64,000 bases of DNA, from positions 310,001-374,000 of the forward strand of contig NC_050730.1 of the NCBI RefSeq assembly GCF_014133895.1. The letters run 5' to 3'. This DNA is from Torulaspora globosa. Lineage: Eukaryota > Ascomycota > Saccharomycetes > Saccharomycetales > Saccharomycetaceae. How positions within the stretch are numbered: the first letter of the stretch is position 1; every line of letters starts with the position of its first letter. The position numbers were made by a program, and so were the translations under genes. Positions 61,207 to 64,000 of the stretch are shown in pieces. The notes beneath the pieces are model-generated. The model was not told the DNA's origin. It searched no databases and was given only the letters and a program-made list of their open reading frames with translations.

Positions 61207-62151
61207 CTATCCCTCGCTGTCCCAGACGACCTCATCGAGCTCTGTAGGTTTGGAAGTGCTTATGGGTCGCTCATTGTGCCATTCCTGCCAGGGAATCACT
61301 ATGGGATTGCTTCTCCCGGGGGAACCGGCCGACGTAACGAATGCAATTCTAGTTTTCTTCAAGGGAAGGTGTGGACGGTGATCGCCAGACTTCGAGGCCC
61401 GGTCCCAATCCCAGAAAAGGGCAATCCTGCGATCCAGGAAGGCTTCCCATCTGGAATCTCGGGATCCCATGCCAACTCCGCCGGCTGTGAGCGCGCTTTT
61501 GAGTACTTGCACTCTCTTTGTAGTCGAGCTAGTGACGAAGAAATTGAAACCATCGTCTACCACATCCAAATCTTGTTCAAACGTGCCGGCGGAGCCGTTC
61601 TGGAAGGAGGTATTCATGCAATGGTCCAGCAGAAGCACTGTAGACTTCGTAGAGTGCGTGAACTTGGTAATTGCGGTAAAGATCGCGATCAGATGCCGGC
61701 ACTTGATGTCATGCATGTTTCTATCGGAGCTTCTGGCCTGGAGATGATACATATGATCGCAGACAAGCTGCGAGAAGCCGTCGATGACCACCAGCTGGCG
61801 GTCAGCCTGTTTTTCCGGCTCGTCCTGGGCTCGTAGCAGCAGCCAGCGGAAGAGGTAAAGGAGCTGGGTAAACTTGGTACATCTTGTGTGCAGGCACTTG
61901 TCCTTCGTGGCGGGACTCAGAAGACCGGAAGGCATTGGTTTGAAAGTTTCTATCCAGAGAGCATTTCCTTGAGCCCGTTCTACCAGTTGCAATCCCAGGC
62001 GGGTCTTCCCAACGCCAGGCGGTCCATAGATCTCGTAGATGGATCTCGCTTGGAACCCATCGCCAAGACACTCATCTAGCGCCTCAATGCCACTAGGAAG
62101 CGGTTCGGGGTTATCTACCAGCAGCTGCGATAGCGATATGCCCACAGACAT
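61207..62151 (-). CDS. RAD55: Rad51 paralogue Rad55
   Basis: Rad55 forms a heterodimer with Rad57 that helps Rad51 assemble on RPA-coated DNA in homologous recombination. The protein begins with ISLSQLLVDNPEPLPSGI, and the Walker A motif GPPGVGKT lies at 43-50. The Walker B region is LVVIDGFSQLVCDH (near 121). It ends VVWDSEG, like the DSEG end of S. cerevisiae Rad55. At 314 residues it is shorter than the S. cerevisiae protein (406), mainly because a variable region before the C-terminus is short. Order matches YDR076W between SED1 and PPH3. Confidence 0.93.
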   Translation of the reverse strand: MSVGISLSQLLVDNPEPLPSGIEALDECLGDGFQARSIYEIYGPPGVGKTRLGLQLVERAQGNALWIETFKPMPSGLLSPATKDKCLHTRCTKFTQLLYLFRWLLLRAQDEPEKQADRQLVVIDGFSQLVCDHMYHLQARSSDRNMHDIKCRHLIAIFTAITKFTHSTKSTVLLLDHCMNTSFQNGSAGTFEQDLDVVDDGFNFFVTSSTTKRVQVLKSALTAGGVGMGSRDSRWEAFLDRRIALFWDWDRASKSGDHRPHLPLKKTRIAFVTSAGSPGRSNPIVIPWQEWHNERPISTSKPTELDEVVWDSEG

Positions 62152-62279
62152 GGGTGGTTCGTCTCTAGTGGCCCGTTTCGTGTCATTGCGTTAGCGCGTT
62201 AAGTAATAGCGACATAGTCTTATCATAGCTAGCTCTACGTGGAGGTGGCAGATCCTATACAAAGAGAATGAAAATTGAT

Positions 62280-63203
62280 CTAGAGGAAATAGTCCATCTG
62301 CGGTTTCTTCGTCGGTATTATGGCGTTTCCAACGCCATTCTGTGGTTGCACGGCCTCGAATATGGTGTACTTTCTTTCGAGATCGTCTTCTATCCGCAGC
62401 ACAGCTGCGATGTTCCCGCATCTGTAACAGTAGTTTGGCGCGGACCACACGGTCACCAGGCCGCCATCGAACATTTCCTTGTAGCCCTCCATCACCAGCT
62501 GGTGTGCCCGAGCAATCAGCTCCACGTCGTTCTTCACCAAGAACTGGTCAACTTCGTTCTTGCCGAACAGGAAACCGGCTCCTCTCGGCGACATCGACCA
62601 CGTATCCACTTCCTCTGGGTCGCTCCACAGCAGGTCGCACATGGCTCCCTCGTGCGGTACCTCCTGTTTCCGGTCGATCGATCGTATCTCGTCGATCGTG
62701 GCGATGTCTGGCGAGAGGCCCCCGTGGACGCAGAACACCCGGTTGTTCACGATAGCTCCCAACGACAAGTAGTCGAACACTTCGCAACAGTATCTCCATA
62801 CGTTGCTGTTCCCGTATTTCCTCATAATCTCGTCGTAAAAGCCGTAAACTTTGGTAATCTGCCGCGTTTCGTGGTTCCCTCGTATCAGTGTGATCCTGTC
62901 TGGATATCTCAGCTTGTAGCACAGCAGCAGCAGAAACGACTCTAGCGAATAGAACCCTCTGTCCACGAAGTCGCCCAGAAAGATATACCGAGACTTCTCT
63001 ATTCCGCCACTCTTCTCGAATAGCGTCAGCAAATCGTGCAACTGCCCGTGAATATCGCCACAGATCGTCACCGGCGTGTCTACTCTTGTTACGTTTGACT
63101 CGTTCATCAGCAGTTCCTGCGCCCTCAGGCAGAGCGAATACACCGTCTCTTCACTAACCTGCTTCGCCTGTCTCAGCAACGATATCGTCTTATCCAGATT
63201 CAT
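62280..63203 (-). CDS. PPH3: PP4-type protein phosphatase catalytic subunit Pph3
   Basis: Pph3 with Psy2 and Psy4 removes phosphate from histone H2A and Rad53, ending the DNA damage checkpoint. The first ATG (63203) gives 307 residues (308 in S. cerevisiae). Metal-binding motifs GDIHG (49-53), GDFVDRG (77-83) and GNHE (109-112) are intact. Further blocks [11 protein letters not shown] and the C-terminal DYFL, whose leucine is carboxymethylated in this family, are present. The order RAD55-PPH3 matches YDR076W-YDR075W. Confidence 0.96.
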   Translation of the reverse strand: MNLDKTISLLRQAKQVSEETVYSLCLRAQELLMNESNVTRVDTPVTICGDIHGQLHDLLTLFEKSGGIEKSRYIFLGDFVDRGFYSLESFLLLLCYKLRYPDRITLIRGNHETRQITKVYGFYDEIMRKYGNSNVWRYCCEVFDYLSLGAIVNNRVFCVHGGLSPDIATIDEIRSIDRKQEVPHEGAMCDLLWSDPEEVDTWSMSPRGAGFLFGKNEVDQFLVKNDVELIARAHQLVMEGYKEMFDGGLVTVWSAPNYCYRCGNIAAVLRIEDDLERKYTIFEAVQPQNGVGNAIIPTKKPQMDYFL

Positions 63204-63401
63204 AGCGATAGTAGCCACGATTCGAACCTCTATTTGCTATCAGCTACGCTGTCTTGAAGTTCAATATAAGCGATGCCTTTAACCAAAAATTTTCATATAT
63301 ACGTCATCGCTAATACGTCTCACTAAACAAAGGTCAAAGTAGGCCAGCAGCGCATTCAATTGGCTGTTTTAGTTGGAATCGCCGTTAGTGGTGCAGGCAT
63401 C

Positions 63402-64000
63402 ATGGGTTATGACATGGCTTTGATGGAGAGAGCTAGCCCAATGCTCTTTTCCCGCGAGCGATACGAGGAATATCCGATGGAATACGCAGAATTGAAACAT
63501 TATCTGACAAGTAACGGCATTGAGGACTTCCCTAAGAGGCAATCGAAACCGTATACACATGTGGATTATCTGGATTATCTGCTTTACCGGGATGACGAAA
63601 CAGGGTCGACCATAGATCTGAACAAGAAGCTGTTGTGCGAGTATGCGCTTTACCAGGTGCAGTCGCAGAAAAGATCCGAGGTGGGCTCTATTACAATGGC
63701 GAAACTCATGAGTCTGGAGCCGCGCTCCCTGGAGTGGTACGATTGCTTGACAACGTTATTGGAGACCACCAACGCGACGAATCTTGACATCCCGCTCTTG
63801 CAAGGTAGCGATGGCTCGGGGACGAGTTCACCTGGCAAAGGGCAGGAGAAGTCGGAAGGGGTTAATCGCAGCAACACCATCATTAAGAAGAACAGGGAGC
63901 TGCAGGAACTGACGTCCTTTGTTTTGTCCAATGCGATCAAGAAAGGCATCGAGCTGAGGCCTGTCAACATGGACAATCCACTTGAGTTTCTCAAAAATGC
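63402..64000 (+). CDS. N-terminal part of a polarity protein, possibly Pea2 (3' end outside window)
   Basis: The frame runs open from the ATG at 63402 to the window edge (199 complete codons). A stop lies 26 codons upstream with no ATG between, so 63402 is the likely start. The protein is hydrophilic and helical, with ELKHYLTSNGIEDFPKRQ and YTHVDYLDYLLYRDD early and a polar Ser/Gly-rich linker near residues 135-158. I cannot recognise it from sequence alone. In S. cerevisiae PEA2 (YER149C) diverges from SPI1 (YER150W), the duplicate of SED1. Here the frame diverges from the SED1-RAD55-PPH3 block in the same sense. PEA2, a polarisome subunit of about 420 residues, is therefore the best guess. 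Confidence 0.6.
   Translation, partial: MGYDMALMERASPMLFSRERYEEYPMEYAELKHYLTSNGIEDFPKRQSKPYTHVDYLDYLLYRDDETGSTIDLNKKLLCEYALYQVQSQKRSEVGSITMAKLMSLEPRSLEWYDCLTTLLETTNATNLDIPLLQGSDGSGTSSPGKGQEKSEGVNRSNTIIKKNRELQELTSFVLSNAIKKGIELRPVNMDNPLEFLKN

Noticed and set aside
63200..63235. tRNA-like string GGTTCGAATC on the minus strand before PPH3
   Set aside because: The bases on each side cannot form a T stem and there is no A box upstream; it is the PPH3 5' flank.

Overview
The window is nuclear DNA of a budding yeast of the family Saccharomycetaceae that most likely never underwent the whole-genome duplication (a Lachancea, Torulaspora, Zygosaccharomyces or similar lineage; I cannot fix the genus). 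The evidence is gene order. Genes that Saccharomyces cerevisiae splits between paired chromosomes are interleaved here in single blocks, and loci kept as duplicates in S. cerevisiae (RMD9/YBR238C, VPS73/YBR241C, YGL101W/YBR242W, SED1/SPI1) appear once. Coding is compact. I found only one intron, in RPL28, with canonical yeast splice signals. Gene names rest on recognising the translated proteins and on gene order recalled from S. cerevisiae; no alignment or database search was run.

Layout. Block 1 (1-19193) merges S. cerevisiae chromosomes XIII and XV: TRS130 (cut by the left edge), HEM4, GUA1, SKY1, a 51-codon gene candidate, SCJ1, CAF20, CEF1, EFR3, RIM20, MOD5. Block 2 (19740-59692) merges chromosomes II and VII: ARO4, HIS7, SRM1, an unrecognised membrane-protein gene, ENP1, USE1, LSG1, RRT2, ISW1, GPX2, SEH1, ALG7, a YGL101W/YBR242W homologue, RPL28, VPS73, THI2, ARC1, ERT1, MLC1, RMD9, YGL108C, PRP5, ABD1, VHC1. 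Block 3 (59924-64000) merges chromosomes IV and V: a SED1-like wall protein gene whose frame is broken twice, RAD55, PPH3, and the start of a gene that gene order suggests is PEA2.

Functions are mostly core housekeeping: aromatic amino acid, histidine and guanine synthesis, ribosome assembly (ENP1, LSG1), translation (RPL28, CAF20, ARC1, MOD5), splicing and capping (CEF1, PRP5, ABD1), chromatin and the nuclear pore (ISW1, SEH1, SRM1), trafficking (TRS130, USE1, RIM20), and DNA repair (RAD55, PPH3). Several promoters show clear sites: Gcn4 at ARO4 and HIS7, Rap1 at HIS7 and RPL28, PAC/RRPE at ENP1 and LSG1, PAC at GUA1, and stress elements at GPX2.

The points most worth a second look are the SED1-like gene, whose signal peptide and GPI tail lie in one frame and whose repeats lie in another; the 51-codon gene candidate at 8137 with strongly biased codons; the unrecognised membrane protein at 24623; and a reading frame of unknown origin at 48751-49047. 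I saw no transposon, CRISPR array, rRNA, convincing tRNA or point centromere.
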